DNA of 64,000 nucleotides. It comes from Clostridiales bacterium (GTDB lineage Bacteria > Bacillota > Clostridia > Christensenellales > Borkfalkiaceae). The DNA lies in contig DPQQ01000014.1 of the NCBI GenBank assembly GCA_003538975.1, forward strand, positions 94,218-158,217, in the 5' to 3' direction. Below, in pieces: positions 56,226 to 64,000 of the stretch (the stretch's first letter is position 1; every line of letters begins with the position of its first letter). The translations under genes were made by a program, and so were the position numbers. The notes under the pieces were generated by a model, which ran no database searches, was not told the origin of the DNA, and saw only the letters and a program-made list of their open reading frames with translations.

Positions 56226-57542
56226 ATGAATAAAAAGTCAATAAAAGATATCAACGTAACAGGAAAGAAGTGCCTTGTCCGTTGCGATTTCAACGTTCCG
56301 ATGAAGGACGGCGTTATCACCGACGAAACGAGAATCAACGGCGCGCTTCCCACTATCAAATACCTTATGGAACACGGCGCGAAGGTAATTCTTTGCTCGC
56401 ATCTCGGTAAACCCCACAACGTGCTTACTCCCGGTTTCGGCCTTAACAAAAAAGAAAAGAAAGCCGTAGAAGCTCTTCCCGAAAACGAACAGGCTGCGGC
56501 TAAGGCGGAATACCTTAAAAAAGCCGAAAAAGACCGTACAAAATTCTCGCTCGCTCCCGTAGCGAAGAGACTCAGCGAAAAACTCGGCTTAGAAGTTAAA
56601 TTCGCAAACGACGTAGTAGGCGAAACCGCTAACGAACTCGCTAAAAATCTTAAAAACGGCGAAGTTATGCTTCTCGAAAACACCCGTTTCGAAGCCGGCG
56701 AAGAAAAGAGAGACGAAGAACTCTGCAAAAAACTTGCGGCTCTTTGCGACGGCGAAGTATTCGTAAACGACGCTTTCGGAACCGCTCATCGTTCGCACGC
56801 TACCACCGCGGCTATCGCGGAATACGGTCTCGTTAAAGAAGCCGTATGCGGATTCCTTATCGAAAAGGAACTCGAAGTAATGGGCGGCGCGCTCGAACAT
56901 CCCGTAAGACCTTTCGTAGCCATTCTCGGCGGAGCGAAGGTTGCGGACAAACTCAACGTTATTTCGAATCTTCTCGAAAAATGCGACACTCTCATTATCG
57001 GCGGCGGCATGTCATACACCTTCCAGAAAGCTCTCGGCAAAGAAGTAGGTCTTTCGCTCGTTGACGACGAAAAGATTCAGTACTGCCTCGATATGCTTAA
57101 AAAGGCAAAAGATCTCGGAAAAAAGATCGTTCTTCCCGTAGATACCGTAGTTGCCAAATCGTTCCCCGATCCCATCGACGCTCCCATCGAAGTTAAGACC
57201 GTAGACGTTATTCCCGCGGATATGGAAGGTCTCGACATCGGCGAAAAAACAAGAAAGCTTTTCGCGGACATCATCAAGACCGCAAAGACCGTTATCTGGA
57301 ACGGACCTATGGGCGTATTCGAAAACCCGACTCTCGCTAAAGGCACCATCGCCGTAGCGGAAGCTCTTGCGGAAGCAAAAGACGCTACTACAATCATCGG
57401 CGGCGGCGACTCCGCGGCGGCCGTCACGCAGCTCGGCTTTGCCGATAAGATGACTCACATTTCGACCGGCGGCGGCGCTTCGCTCGAACTTTTCGAAGGC
57501 AAAAAGCTTCCCGGAATCGAATGTCTCGACAACAAAGACTAA
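56226..57542 (+). CDS. pgk: Phosphoglycerate kinase with N-domain insertion
   Basis: Pgk makes ATP from 1,3-bisphosphoglycerate in lower glycolysis. Visible motifs are VRCDFNVPM near residues 18-26, RINGALPTI near 36-44, SHLGKP near 58-63, and C-terminal GGGDSAAAV near 396-404 and STGGGASLELFEGKKLPG near 415-432. The protein has 438 residues against the usual 390-400, because about 40 residues (roughly 66-107, with GLNKKEKKAVEALPENEQ) are inserted after the SHLGKP loop, before SLAPVAKRLSE. The start has ACGGAGGTTTC. tpiA follows 71 bp later; a shared transcript is likely. Confidence 0.96.
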   Translation: MNKKSIKDINVTGKKCLVRCDFNVPMKDGVITDETRINGALPTIKYLMEHGAKVILCSHLGKPHNVLTPGFGLNKKEKKAVEALPENEQAAAKAEYLKKAEKDRTKFSLAPVAKRLSEKLGLEVKFANDVVGETANELAKNLKNGEVMLLENTRFEAGEEKRDEELCKKLAALCDGEVFVNDAFGTAHRSHATTAAIAEYGLVKEAVCGFLIEKELEVMGGALEHPVRPFVAILGGAKVADKLNVISNLLEKCDTLIIGGGMSYTFQKALGKEVGLSLVDDEKIQYCLDMLKKAKDLGKKIVLPVDTVVAKSFPDPIDAPIEVKTVDVIPADMEGLDIGEKTRKLFADIIKTAKTVIWNGPMGVFENPTLAKGTIAVAEALAEAKDATTIIGGGDSAAAVTQLGFADKMTHISTGGGASLELFEGKKLPGIECLDNKD

Positions 57543-57568
57543 TTTATAAATAAATCTGAAAATCAGGG

Positions 57569-57583
57569 GACGGGCTAACCGTC
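57569..57583 (+). promoter_or_regulatory. Hairpin between pgk and tpiA
   Basis: GACGG-GCTAA-CCGTC, no U tract, 30 bases before the tpiA ATG. Confidence 0.4.
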
Positions 57584-57613
57584 TCAAAGATAAAATCCAT
57601 CAGGAGCAAATAA

Positions 57614-58360
57614 ATGAGAAAACCTATCATTGCAGGAAACTGGAAGATGAACAAAACGGCTAAAGAAGCCGAAGAACTTATCACGGCGTTGAAACCGCTC
57701 GTAGCAAAATCCAAACCCGAAGTAGTGGTTTGCGTTCCTTACACCGATCTCTGGACGGTTGCCGAAGCGATAAAAGGCAGCAAGATCCACCTCGGAGCGG
57801 AAAACGTAGCATGGGCTGACAAAGGCGCGTTCACCGGCGAAATTTCTGCCGAAATGCTTAAAGAAATCGGCGTAGAATACGTTATCATCGGTCACAGCGA
57901 AAGACGTCAGTACTTCGGCGAAACCAACGAAACCGTAAACAAGCGTACCAAACAGGCTCTCGCAAACGGTCTTAAACCCATCGTATGCGTAGGCGAAACG
58001 CTTGAAGAAAGAGAAAAAGGCAGAACCAACCGCGTTCTTAAAAAACAGATTCTCGAAGGATTCGAAGGTATTACGGACTTTACGAACATCGTAGTCGCTT
58101 ACGAACCCGTATGGGCTATCGGAACCGGCAAGACAGCTACCGCGGAAGACGCGAACAAGACCATCGGCTATATCAGAAGAACCATCAAAACCAACTTCGG
58201 CGAAGAAGTAGCCAAGGCTTTGAGAATTCAGTACGGCGGATCCATGAAACCGGGCAACGCTAAAGAACTTATGGCTGAAAGAAACATCGACGGCGGCCTG
58301 ATCGGCGGCGCGGCTCTTAAGGCTGAAGACTTTGCGGCAATCGTTAACTACAAAGACTAA
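57614..58360 (+). CDS. tpiA: Triosephosphate isomerase
   Basis: TpiA interconverts dihydroxyacetone phosphate and glyceraldehyde-3-phosphate. The 248-residue protein has the catalytic Lys in AGNWKMNKT near residues 7-15, the electrophilic His in VIIGHSERRQYF near 92-103, and the catalytic Glu in VAYEPVWAIGTGK near 162-174, followed by the phosphate loop YGGSMKPGN near 208-216. Length is normal. CAGGAGCAAATAA precedes the ATG. It shares a transcription unit with pgk; gap, pgm and eno are not in the window. Confidence 0.98.
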   Translation: MRKPIIAGNWKMNKTAKEAEELITALKPLVAKSKPEVVVCVPYTDLWTVAEAIKGSKIHLGAENVAWADKGAFTGEISAEMLKEIGVEYVIIGHSERRQYFGETNETVNKRTKQALANGLKPIVCVGETLEEREKGRTNRVLKKQILEGFEGITDFTNIVVAYEPVWAIGTGKTATAEDANKTIGYIRRTIKTNFGEEVAKALRIQYGGSMKPGNAKELMAERNIDGGLIGGAALKAEDFAAIVNYKD

Positions 58361-58378
58361 GTTAAAAAACCTAAAATC

Positions 58379-58413
58379 AAAACCCGACGCGATTTTTCGC
58401 TTCGGGTTTTTAT
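58379..58413 (+). terminator. Terminator after tpiA
   Basis: AAAACCCGA pairs with TTCGGGTTTT around an inner GCG/CGC stem, followed by Ts. Confidence 0.9.
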
Positions 58414-58460
58414 TTTTGCTTATTGCTTTAAAAATATGGACGGCAGGGCTGTAAGTATGA

Positions 58461-58489
58461 TTGAAAAACCGCAAAAAGCGTGATATAAT
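58461..58489 (+). promoter_or_regulatory. tcdA promoter
   Basis: TTGAAA (58461-58466) and TATAAT (58484-58489), 17-bp spacer; start near 58496, leaving a 120-base structured leader. Confidence 0.85.
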
Positions 58490-58541
58490 GTAGCTAAAAT
58501 ATTACGAAAATGTACATTTTACGTTTTATAATGGTTCGGTA

Positions 58542-58588
58542 ATCCGCCGCGTCCCGTCAGGACGGCAGTTTTATTTTTGACGGCGGAA
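58542..58588 (+). ncRNA. Nested hairpins in the tcdA leader
   Basis: CCGCCG near the 5' end pairs with CGGCGG near the 3' end, enclosing CCGT-CAGG-ACGG and a T-rich stretch. The outer stem closes about 10 bases before AAGGAG. It could be a cis-regulatory RNA, but I match it to no known riboswitch. Confidence 0.35.
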
Positions 58589-58615
58589 TACTTCATAAGA
58601 AGGAGTAAAAAGATA

Positions 58616-59395
58616 ATGCTTAATCAATTTTCGAGAACAGAACTGATATTCGGAAGCGACGCGATGAAAAAATTGGCGAATTCACGCGTTGCCGTATTCG
58701 GAATAGGCGGAGTCGGCGGGTATACCGTTGAAGCGCTCGTTCGTTCCGGAATCGGTACGATAGATTTAATAGACGACGATAAAGTTTGCCTTACGAATAT
58801 AAACCGCCAGATATTCGCTACAAGAAAAACCGTTGGAAAATATAAAGTCGACGTCGCCGAAGAAAGAATTCACGAGATAAATCCCGATACGGTCGTCAAT
58901 ACTTATAAAACGTTTTACACGCCCGAAACGGCGGATCAATTCGATTTTTCGAAGTATGATTACGTCGTCGACGCGATAGATACCGTAACGGGAAAAATCG
59001 CTCTTGTTATGAACGCAAACGCCGCCGGCACTCCCATTATCAGTTCCATGGGGGCGGGCAATAAGGTCGATCCGACAGCCTTCGAAGTGGCGGATATTTA
59101 TAAGACTTCGGTCTGTCCGCTTGCAAAAGTCATGCGCTACGAACTGAAACGCAGGGGTATAAAAAAATTAAAGGTCGTGTATTCCAAAGAACAGCCGCTC
59201 ACGCCGATCGACGACATGTCGATAAGCTGCCGCGCTCACTGTATCTGTCCTCCAGGAACGGTGCGTAAGTGCACTCAGCGCAGGCAGGTTCCTGGCAGCA
59301 ACGCTTTTGTCCCTTCGGTAGTCGGTCTGATTATCGCCGGTGAAGTTATAAAAGACCTTACGGGATTCGGAAAAAACGAAACAAAAACAAAATGA
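58616..59395 (+). CDS. tcdA: tRNA threonylcarbamoyladenosine dehydratase (TcdA-like, ThiF family)
   Basis: TcdA converts t6A37 of tRNA to its cyclic form ct6A using ATP. The 259-residue protein has the Rossmann ATP loop FGIGGVGGYTVEALVRSGIG near residues 26-45, the NINRQI segment near 61-66 with the E1-type Arg, a Cys-containing SCRAHCICPPGTVRKC region near 203-218 and GLIIAGEVIKDL near 238-249. The ATG at 58616 is chosen because AAGGAG precedes it by 11 bases; a frame open 39 bases upstream lacks one. Other ThiF relatives such as HesA share these motifs, but length and Cys pattern favour TcdA. Confidence 0.88.
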   Translation: MLNQFSRTELIFGSDAMKKLANSRVAVFGIGGVGGYTVEALVRSGIGTIDLIDDDKVCLTNINRQIFATRKTVGKYKVDVAEERIHEINPDTVVNTYKTFYTPETADQFDFSKYDYVVDAIDTVTGKIALVMNANAAGTPIISSMGAGNKVDPTAFEVADIYKTSVCPLAKVMRYELKRRGIKKLKVVYSKEQPLTPIDDMSISCRAHCICPPGTVRKCTQRRQVPGSNAFVPSVVGLIIAGEVIKDLTGFGKNETKTK

Positions 59396-59420
59396 CTTTT
59401 ATAAAAAATTCTGAAAACCG

Positions 59421-59457
59421 AAAAGCTCCGCAGCGAAAATCGCCGCGGAGCTTTTTT
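59421..59457. terminator. Bidirectional terminator between tcdA and the DUF1275 gene
   Basis: AAGCTCCGCAGCG pairs with CGCCGCGGAGCTT with A and T runs on either side. Confidence 0.88.
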
Positions 59458-59475
59458 AACGTTTTCCGATTCGTT

Positions 59476-60252
59476 TTATTTATTTTCGGTAGTACCAGTA
59501 TTATCTGACGGAGTATCTTCCGGGAGTTTTTCGCTTGAAAATTCTTCTTTCAAAGCGGCGTCTTCCTTATGGACTTCGTGTTCTCTTCCGCAGAAGTGGA
59601 ACGAAGCGATAAACGTAAGCGCGCCCGAGCAAAGTATTGTATAGTCGCCTAAAACTTTGGTCAGGAGATACCCCGTTCCCGCGCCTATCGCGAAAATTAC
59701 TATTACGAGAAGATAAAGCCCCGCTCTTTTGAGAGCCGCTTTATTTTTTTCGGCAACGGCCGTTACTATCTGAGCCGACATTTTAACGATATTGCCTATG
59801 CACATCGTGCTTGCGAAATCGTTGCCGTAAATCTGGTCGAAAGAAAGAACCTGCATAGCGCACGCAAACGATACGAGGGCGTTCGCAAGGACGTTAAGGT
59901 TCTGAGGAATAAAAGCCGCTCCGATAAGAGCAGCCGATTCCACGAGAAGAACGGCTTGTTTCCAGAAAAGGTTTTTGTTTTTTTTGAATATGAACGAAAA
60001 CGTTTTTGCAAGCATCGCGCCGAGCGTAAATGCGAAAATAGGAATAATGTATTTAGTTATTCCGCTTAAATTACCGTTTACTATGTTCACGCTTAAGAAT
60101 ACGATGTTGCCGGTCTGAGCGTTTGCAAAAACGTGATCTCTGCAAAAATAAGAGTACGCGTCCTGAAGTCCGCCCGAAATGATTATAAAAATAAGCATTA
60201 CGAGCGATTGCGAAATATCGTTTTTGTTTCTTTTCTTTTTAAGTTCGGGCAT
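59476..60252 (-). CDS. DUF1275 (YoaK) family membrane protein
   Basis: The 258-residue protein has six or so spans (about 15-35, 60-85, 95-115, 118-140, 170-190, 195-215) and the DUF1275 signature IISGGLQDAYSYFCRDHVFANAQTGN near residues 20-45, with the QTGNxV motif and the acidic-aromatic pattern preserved. Function is unknown; YoaK-like proteins occur widely in bacteria. The C-terminal tail is polar and acidic. On the minus strand GGAGTAATATT precedes ATG 60252. It is convergent with tcdA. Confidence 0.88.
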   Translation of the reverse strand: MPELKKKRNKNDISQSLVMLIFIIISGGLQDAYSYFCRDHVFANAQTGNIVFLSVNIVNGNLSGITKYIIPIFAFTLGAMLAKTFSFIFKKNKNLFWKQAVLLVESAALIGAAFIPQNLNVLANALVSFACAMQVLSFDQIYGNDFASTMCIGNIVKMSAQIVTAVAEKNKAALKRAGLYLLVIVIFAIGAGTGYLLTKVLGDYTILCSGALTFIASFHFCGREHEVHKEDAALKEEFSSEKLPEDTPSDNTGTTENK

Positions 60253-60498
60253 TAATATTACTCCGGATAATTTATTTATCGTTTTCCCCGTAAAGTCCGT
60301 TTTGATTTTTACCGACCGTCCTTAATTATAACCGCAAAAAAATATTTTGTAAAACAAAAAAGCCGTTTTTTTACCGTAAACGGAATAATAAGGCTTAAAA
60401 CAGCTTAAAAACGGATAAATTTTAAGACATATAAAAATCTGAGCGATTTTTTTATCGTTTTTCAAAAAAGCGAGCGGAAAAATTTTTTCGTTTTATTG

Positions 60499-60526
60499 TT
60501 GACTTTATTCACGCAGGTGATATAAT
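60499..60526 (+). promoter_or_regulatory. Promoter for the glycerophosphodiesterase gene
   Basis: TTGACT (60499-60504) and TATAAT (60521-60526), 16-bp spacer; start near 60533, leader of about 57 bases ending in GGGAGGA. Confidence 0.8.
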
Positions 60527-60589
60527 AAAGCAAAAAGATAAACAACCGTTATTTACGCAAAATACGGCGCGGATAACGCGGGAGGAAAA

Positions 60590-61444
60590 ATGGATACTAA
60601 AATAACTTTAACGGCGCACAGGGGATACCGTCAGAAATTCCCCGAAAACACTATGATTTCTTTCAGGGAAGCGTTGAAGCTCGACATCGATTCTATCGAA
60701 ACCGACGTAAGAATGACCAACGATCATCAGATAGTAGTTATTCACGATCAAACGCTTCAGAGAACGACCGATAAAGAAGGTCACGTCTGCGACAGAAGCC
60801 TCGCAGAGGTCAGAGAAGCCGACGCGGGAATAAAATTCGGCGAGCAGTTCAAGGGCGAAAAGGTTCCCATGCTTACCGAACTTCTGGAACTTTTGAAAGA
60901 CAGAAAGGACGTCAAACTTTTACTCGAACTTAAAGACTATCCCGAAGAATACGGCAACTTTGCGTACGCTTCGTGCGAAGAGAGTCTCAGACTTTGCAAA
61001 GAATACGGCGTATGGGGCAAGGACAGACTTACTATTATAACGTTCTCGACTGCTCTCTGCGCGTGGATAAGACGCAAACACGCCGGCGAAGACATAACCA
61101 TTCACGGCTTCTATCCCAAAGTAAAGATGAAAGGTTCGGATCTCGACGATCCTTATAAGTATATAGACGAAGTCTGCATATTCTCGACCGACAGCGGCGT
61201 ATATCCCGACGGCAGACCGTCCTGGAGAACGGTCGGTTCGAGCTTCGAAGACGACAAGCTTATCTACGACACATTTAAGATGATGGGGATAAAACCCTGC
61301 GTTTATTACAGCTGGAACACAGACGAAAAACTTTACGAAAGATGCGCTAAGCTCGGGGCGATAGGCTTTACCTGCGACGACGCTTACACCTGCGGAAAAA
61401 TTCTCGATAAACTCGGGCTCCGCAAGCTTAAAAACAAAGATTAA
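60590..61444 (+). CDS. Glycerophosphodiester phosphodiesterase family protein
   Basis: GDPD enzymes hydrolyse glycerophosphodiesters to sn-glycerol-3-phosphate and an alcohol. The 284-residue TIM-barrel protein has TAHRGYRQKFPENTMISF near residues 7-24 with the catalytic His and Arg, IETDVRMTNDHQIVVIHDQTL near 36-56 carrying the metal-binding acidic residues and second His, and LLLELKDYPEEYG near 107-119. No signal peptide is present, so it is cytoplasmic, of the UgpQ type. The start has GCGGGAGGAAAA. A terminator follows. Confidence 0.92.
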   Translation: MDTKITLTAHRGYRQKFPENTMISFREALKLDIDSIETDVRMTNDHQIVVIHDQTLQRTTDKEGHVCDRSLAEVREADAGIKFGEQFKGEKVPMLTELLELLKDRKDVKLLLELKDYPEEYGNFAYASCEESLRLCKEYGVWGKDRLTIITFSTALCAWIRRKHAGEDITIHGFYPKVKMKGSDLDDPYKYIDEVCIFSTDSGVYPDGRPSWRTVGSSFEDDKLIYDTFKMMGIKPCVYYSWNTDEKLYERCAKLGAIGFTCDDAYTCGKILDKLGLRKLKNKD

Positions 61445-61488
61445 GCGTAAAAAACGGCTTAAAAGAATAAATTCAATACAAAAAGGGA

Positions 61489-61514
61489 AAAACGGCATAA
61501 AACGCCGTTTTTTC
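61489..61514 (+). terminator. Terminator after the glycerophosphodiesterase gene
   Basis: AAAACGGC pairs with GCCGTTTT around ATAAAAC, followed by Ts. Confidence 0.85.
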
Positions 61515-61559
61515 TTTTCCGTAAAATGAAAAGCTTTAACAAAATTTTTGAAATAAGCA

Positions 61560-61588
61560 TTGACTATTTTGAAAATTAGTTGTATACT
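61560..61588 (+). promoter_or_regulatory. Promoter for the polytopic membrane gene
   Basis: TTGACT (61560-61565) and TATACT (61583-61588), 17-bp spacer, start near 61595. Confidence 0.8.
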
Positions 61589-61597
61589 TTATTAGTA

Positions 61598-61642
61598 ATG
61601 AAGATTAAAGGCATATTTTCGCTTTTTTTCCGGCATTTTTAA
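61598..61642 (+). CDS. Possible 14-residue leader peptide, near-leaderless
   Basis: ATG 61598 lies at about +4 from the predicted transcription start and opens a 14-codon frame (MKIKGIFSLFFRHF) ending at TAA 61642, 43 bp before the membrane gene's ATG. It has no ribosome binding site. It may be a regulatory leader peptide or chance. Confidence 0.25.
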   Translation: MKIKGIFSLFFRHF

Positions 61643-61684
61643 AATGTACAAAAAAGCGGGCTTGCCGTAAATCGGGAGATAGAG

Positions 61685-63436
61685 ATGTTTTCATATTTGG
61701 TAAATAATTGCGCGGGAACTTATTTCAAGTTAGGTTGCGTTCTCGCCCTTTTAACGCTTATCGGAACGCTTTTCGTCACTACGCCCGAAAAGAAGGGCAG
61801 AACGATCTGGTCGGTAATTTTTTCGGCGGCGTTTATTGCGGTATTCGGACTTTCGGACATGATTATAAATTACTACATGCCCGCTTCCGGCGGAAAAACG
61901 GCGATATTATTCGTTATCGAAGTTCTTTCGTTCGCTTTCGCCGTATTCACTGTGGTGATGGCTTTTATAAACATAAAGGGCTGTCAGGGTAAAAAGACGG
62001 TCGTGATGTATCAGATAGTACGCCTTTTTGCGGCGGGCTTCGCTCTTCTTTTTATGTGGTTCAAAGCTCTCCGTCAGGGCGATTATTTCAGATACGGCGA
62101 TCTCGTCGGAGACGGTAAAGAATACCAGTATATAGTGCAGGTTCCCGGAATAAAGAGCAACAATATCTTTATGGGATTGTTTCTCGTGATGTTCGCTATA
62201 GGTACGCTTGCTTCGCTCGTCGTATTCCTTATTTCGGTATTCAAAGAAGACAAACATAAATTCTGCGAACTTCTGACTCTCGTCTTTGCGACGCTGCTGT
62301 TGATCGTTCCCGCATATGAAATAGTAGTTCATGTCGACGCAAAACTTACCGCGCCCGAATCGCTTTCTTTATCTTTGCTGACGCTTGCTTTCGGCGCGTC
62401 CAAAGGCACGGGAGTCAACTTCGTCGCTATTATCGGACTTTTGTTTTATATAACGTACTTTGTTCTTAAAACGGTCGAAGCGGTCTGCGGTCGAAAAAAC
62501 GTTATCGATTACGTCAAGGCGGGTATGATAGCCCTGCTCGCCGTACTTGTGCTTATGTCGAATCTTTTTACCGGCATAGCTCTTACCGGCTACGCGAAGG
62601 ATCTCGTAACGGCTGCGTGGGCATTCGTTAATGAAACTTCCGGCGGCAATCTAACGAACGCTCCGCATATTTTAACCAGCACGATAGGCAAAATGAGCGG
62701 TCTCGCGAGACTCGTTGCGATAATAACCATACTTTCGGTAGTGGCTCTCGTCGCAAAACAGATCGTTTACGCTATAAAAGAATCAGAATTCTACGAAACG
62801 GCTAAACTCAACGCGAGAGTGAGAAAAGAAGGCAAAGTCGGCGACGAAAAGACTTTCGGCGCATTCTTCAAAAGACATATCGCCATGTTCTCGTCAGTAC
62901 TCATTCTCGTAATCGGAGCAGTGCTTGCGGTATTTTTAAGACAGAACATGTTCCTTACCGGCGAACCGTGGCCGATGATCGGCTCGGACAGCAACGCCGC
63001 GGGAATAGCATATATTCTTATGCCTGGTTCGTTCGGCGATCCCGACCTTATACCGAACTATTTCTTCTGGGCATACCTTGTTCTTACTGCGGTAAGCTTC
63101 GTAACGTTGCTCGCAGGGGACCTTGCGAATAAAAAGATCGTCAAGTATATCGGCGTAATAGCGGGCATGCTTTCAGGCATCGCGCTTATCGTAATGCAGA
63201 CATCGAGCGGAAGTATGTGGGTTAACAAAGAATATACCGAATTCACATATACGTTCAATCTCCCGATAGTATTATTCGGACTTATCGTAATGGTTGCGGC
63301 ATACTTCGGCACTTATAAAGAATCCATTAAGCTCACAAGAGACTTCGCTCGTATCGTTGTCGAAAACATCGGCGTTTCGATGACGGTGGTATCGTTCATA
63401 TTCGTAATACTCTATCTCGAAAGAATTTTAATATAA
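61685..63436 (+). CDS. Uncharacterised polytopic membrane protein, 583 residues
   Basis: I do not recognise a family. The protein has about 13-14 predicted spans, for instance near residues 13-33, 41-62, 72-96, 104-124, 160-185, 195-216, 238-260, 275-300, 340-365, 400-420, 455-477, 485-505 and 520-540, with a charged loop (KLNARVRKEGKVGDEKT) near 375-392 likely facing the cytoplasm. There are few charged residues in spans, so no transport motif can be read. GGGAGATAGAG precedes the ATG. It stands alone with its own promoter and a possible upstream leader frame. Confidence 0.8.
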   Translation: MFSYLVNNCAGTYFKLGCVLALLTLIGTLFVTTPEKKGRTIWSVIFSAAFIAVFGLSDMIINYYMPASGGKTAILFVIEVLSFAFAVFTVVMAFINIKGCQGKKTVVMYQIVRLFAAGFALLFMWFKALRQGDYFRYGDLVGDGKEYQYIVQVPGIKSNNIFMGLFLVMFAIGTLASLVVFLISVFKEDKHKFCELLTLVFATLLLIVPAYEIVVHVDAKLTAPESLSLSLLTLAFGASKGTGVNFVAIIGLLFYITYFVLKTVEAVCGRKNVIDYVKAGMIALLAVLVLMSNLFTGIALTGYAKDLVTAAWAFVNETSGGNLTNAPHILTSTIGKMSGLARLVAIITILSVVALVAKQIVYAIKESEFYETAKLNARVRKEGKVGDEKTFGAFFKRHIAMFSSVLILVIGAVLAVFLRQNMFLTGEPWPMIGSDSNAAGIAYILMPGSFGDPDLIPNYFFWAYLVLTAVSFVTLLAGDLANKKIVKYIGVIAGMLSGIALIVMQTSSGSMWVNKEYTEFTYTFNLPIVLFGLIVMVAAYFGTYKESIKLTRDFARIVVENIGVSMTVVSFIFVILYLERILI

Positions 63437-63564
63437 TACGATTTAAGTTTATATTTTTTAAAATAATATGATATAATAGCGGCGGCGGGGAATACCTTCC
63501 GCCGTTTATCGAATTTATCCGTTTTTTTATAAAAGCGACGGACGGCGGGTATAAGGAGAATTTT

Positions 63565-63747
63565 ATGCAACTTCCGGAAAATGCGGATATGCTTTTAAGC
63601 ATGGTCAATATGAAGTTACGCGACGAAGACGTAGACCTTGAAGAACTTTGCTCCGAATGGGGAATAAGTAAGTCGGTCGTCGTAAAAAAACTCGAAGAAG
63701 CGGGATACTATTACGACGAAACCGCTAATAAATTTTCGGCAAAATAG
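63565..63747 (+). CDS. DUF4250-type small protein
   Basis: The 60-residue protein MQLPENADMLLSMVNMKLRD... has the conserved start and length of DUF4250, a family of short proteins in Clostridia with an N-terminal helix, the SVVVKKLEEAGYYYDE core (about residues 36-51) and a helix-turn-helix-like feel (LEELCSEWGISKS). Function is unknown. ATAAGGAGAATTTT is a strong ribosome site. It lies 128 bp after the membrane gene and may be read from the same or its own unit. Confidence 0.8.
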   Translation: MQLPENADMLLSMVNMKLRDEDVDLEELCSEWGISKSVVVKKLEEAGYYYDETANKFSAK

Positions 63748-63870
63748 ATTTGTTTTTGCTTTTCGGCTTAAAAACGCTTGTAAAAAGCAGTAATTCGCCC
63801 GAAAAACTCCCGTCAAAAAAGCAAGTTTCAAAAAAAGAGAAAATTTTGAAAAAATAATCAACCAAAACGT

Positions 63871-63899
63871 TTGACAAAAATACGTTTTTCATATAGACT
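63871..63899 (+). promoter_or_regulatory. Promoter of the tRNA gene
   Basis: TTGACA (63871-63876) and TAGACT (63894-63899), 17-bp spacer; start near 63906, 43 bp before the mature tRNA 5' end. Confidence 0.75.
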
Positions 63900-63948
63900 A
63901 TATAAAGCCGATTAAGCAGGAAACTGTTTGAATTGCTTTAGGCGTCAG

Positions 63949-64000
<52 letters not shown>

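Noticed and set aside
56048..56728. 226-codon open frame on the minus strand
   Set aside because: Antisense to the start of pgk and its promoter; Ser/Phe-rich, no start signals.
57584..58474. 296-codon open frame on the minus strand
   Set aside because: It is antisense to tpiA with its composition dictated by the tpiA codons; tpiA is unmistakable.

Overview
The window is a 64 kb piece of a bacterial chromosome from the Firmicutes, most likely the class Clostridia. The gene orders ruvA-ruvB-queA-tgt-yajC-secD-secF-recJ-rel-hemZ, rpsO-pnp, mrnC-rlmB-sigH, dnaX-ybaB-recR and maf-mreB-minD support this. So do strong TTGACA/TATAAT promoters, purine-rich ribosome binding sites, many U-tailed hairpin terminators, and moderate GC with a clear preference for TAA stops. 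A Christensenellales-type gut lineage would fit, but that is a low-confidence inference. Genes for a sigma-H-like factor, a CwlD-like amidase and a SpoVB-like flippase are compatible with a sporulating ancestry but do not prove sporulation. I saw no insertion sequence, prophage, CRISPR array or resistance island. The window is core chromosome with a few accessory patches.

Layout. 1-8.9 kb: Holliday-junction helicase genes, queuosine tRNA modification (queA, tgt), and the accessory Sec genes yajC, a TIGR04086-type membrane gene, secD and secF, with a NahK-like sugar kinase between. 8.9-18.3 kb: recJ, (p)ppGpp synthetase/hydrolase, a metallo-beta-lactamase-fold hydrolase, hemZ, then rpsO with a structured leader, and pnp. 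18.4-26.5 kb: an M16 peptidase, an ArsR regulator divergent from a 49-residue membrane peptide, uvrC, a HAD phosphatase, lon and engB. 26.6-31.8 kb: accessory genes (DUF6062, an esterase, ogt, a WYL regulator, an unknown 144-residue protein), then a DnaA-box-rich spacer in front of a CwlD-like amidase. 32.2-36.7 kb: RNA-processing, sigma-factor and DNA polymerase III/recombination genes. 36.7-44.5 kb: the least ordinary part, with an orphan 83-residue gene, a second WYL regulator, murG, a 1088-residue surface lipoprotein with a C-terminal membrane anchor and acidic tail, and a split TauE/SafE transporter. 44.7-49.8 kb: ppx, maf, mreB-like, minD, a minE-like gene and hpt. 49.8-56.1 kb: a GH2 glycosidase, mtnN, a SpoVB-like flippase, a dus gene, a nitrilase-fold protein without its catalytic cysteine, and trmL. 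56.2-64 kb: pgk-tpiA, tcdA, DUF1275, a glycerophosphodiesterase, a large unknown membrane protein, DUF4250, and the start of a tRNA-Gly gene.

Nearly all genes lie on the plus strand, so this is probably one replichore arm. Three signals stand out. First, at least three genes (the NahK-like kinase, uvrC and the DUF6062 gene) have a consensus promoter with a 17-base spacer whose predicted +1 is exactly the A of the ATG, and no ribosome binding site. This predicts leaderless mRNAs in a lineage where they are rarely reported. Second, a short repeat with core TACCTGTWTCGCCGAAAC is scattered through six intergenic sites, with further likely copies inside dnaX and the flippase gene. Third, the anchored acidic-tailed lipoprotein has an unusual two-ended architecture. 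No complete unknown multi-gene system could be proven from the sequence alone.
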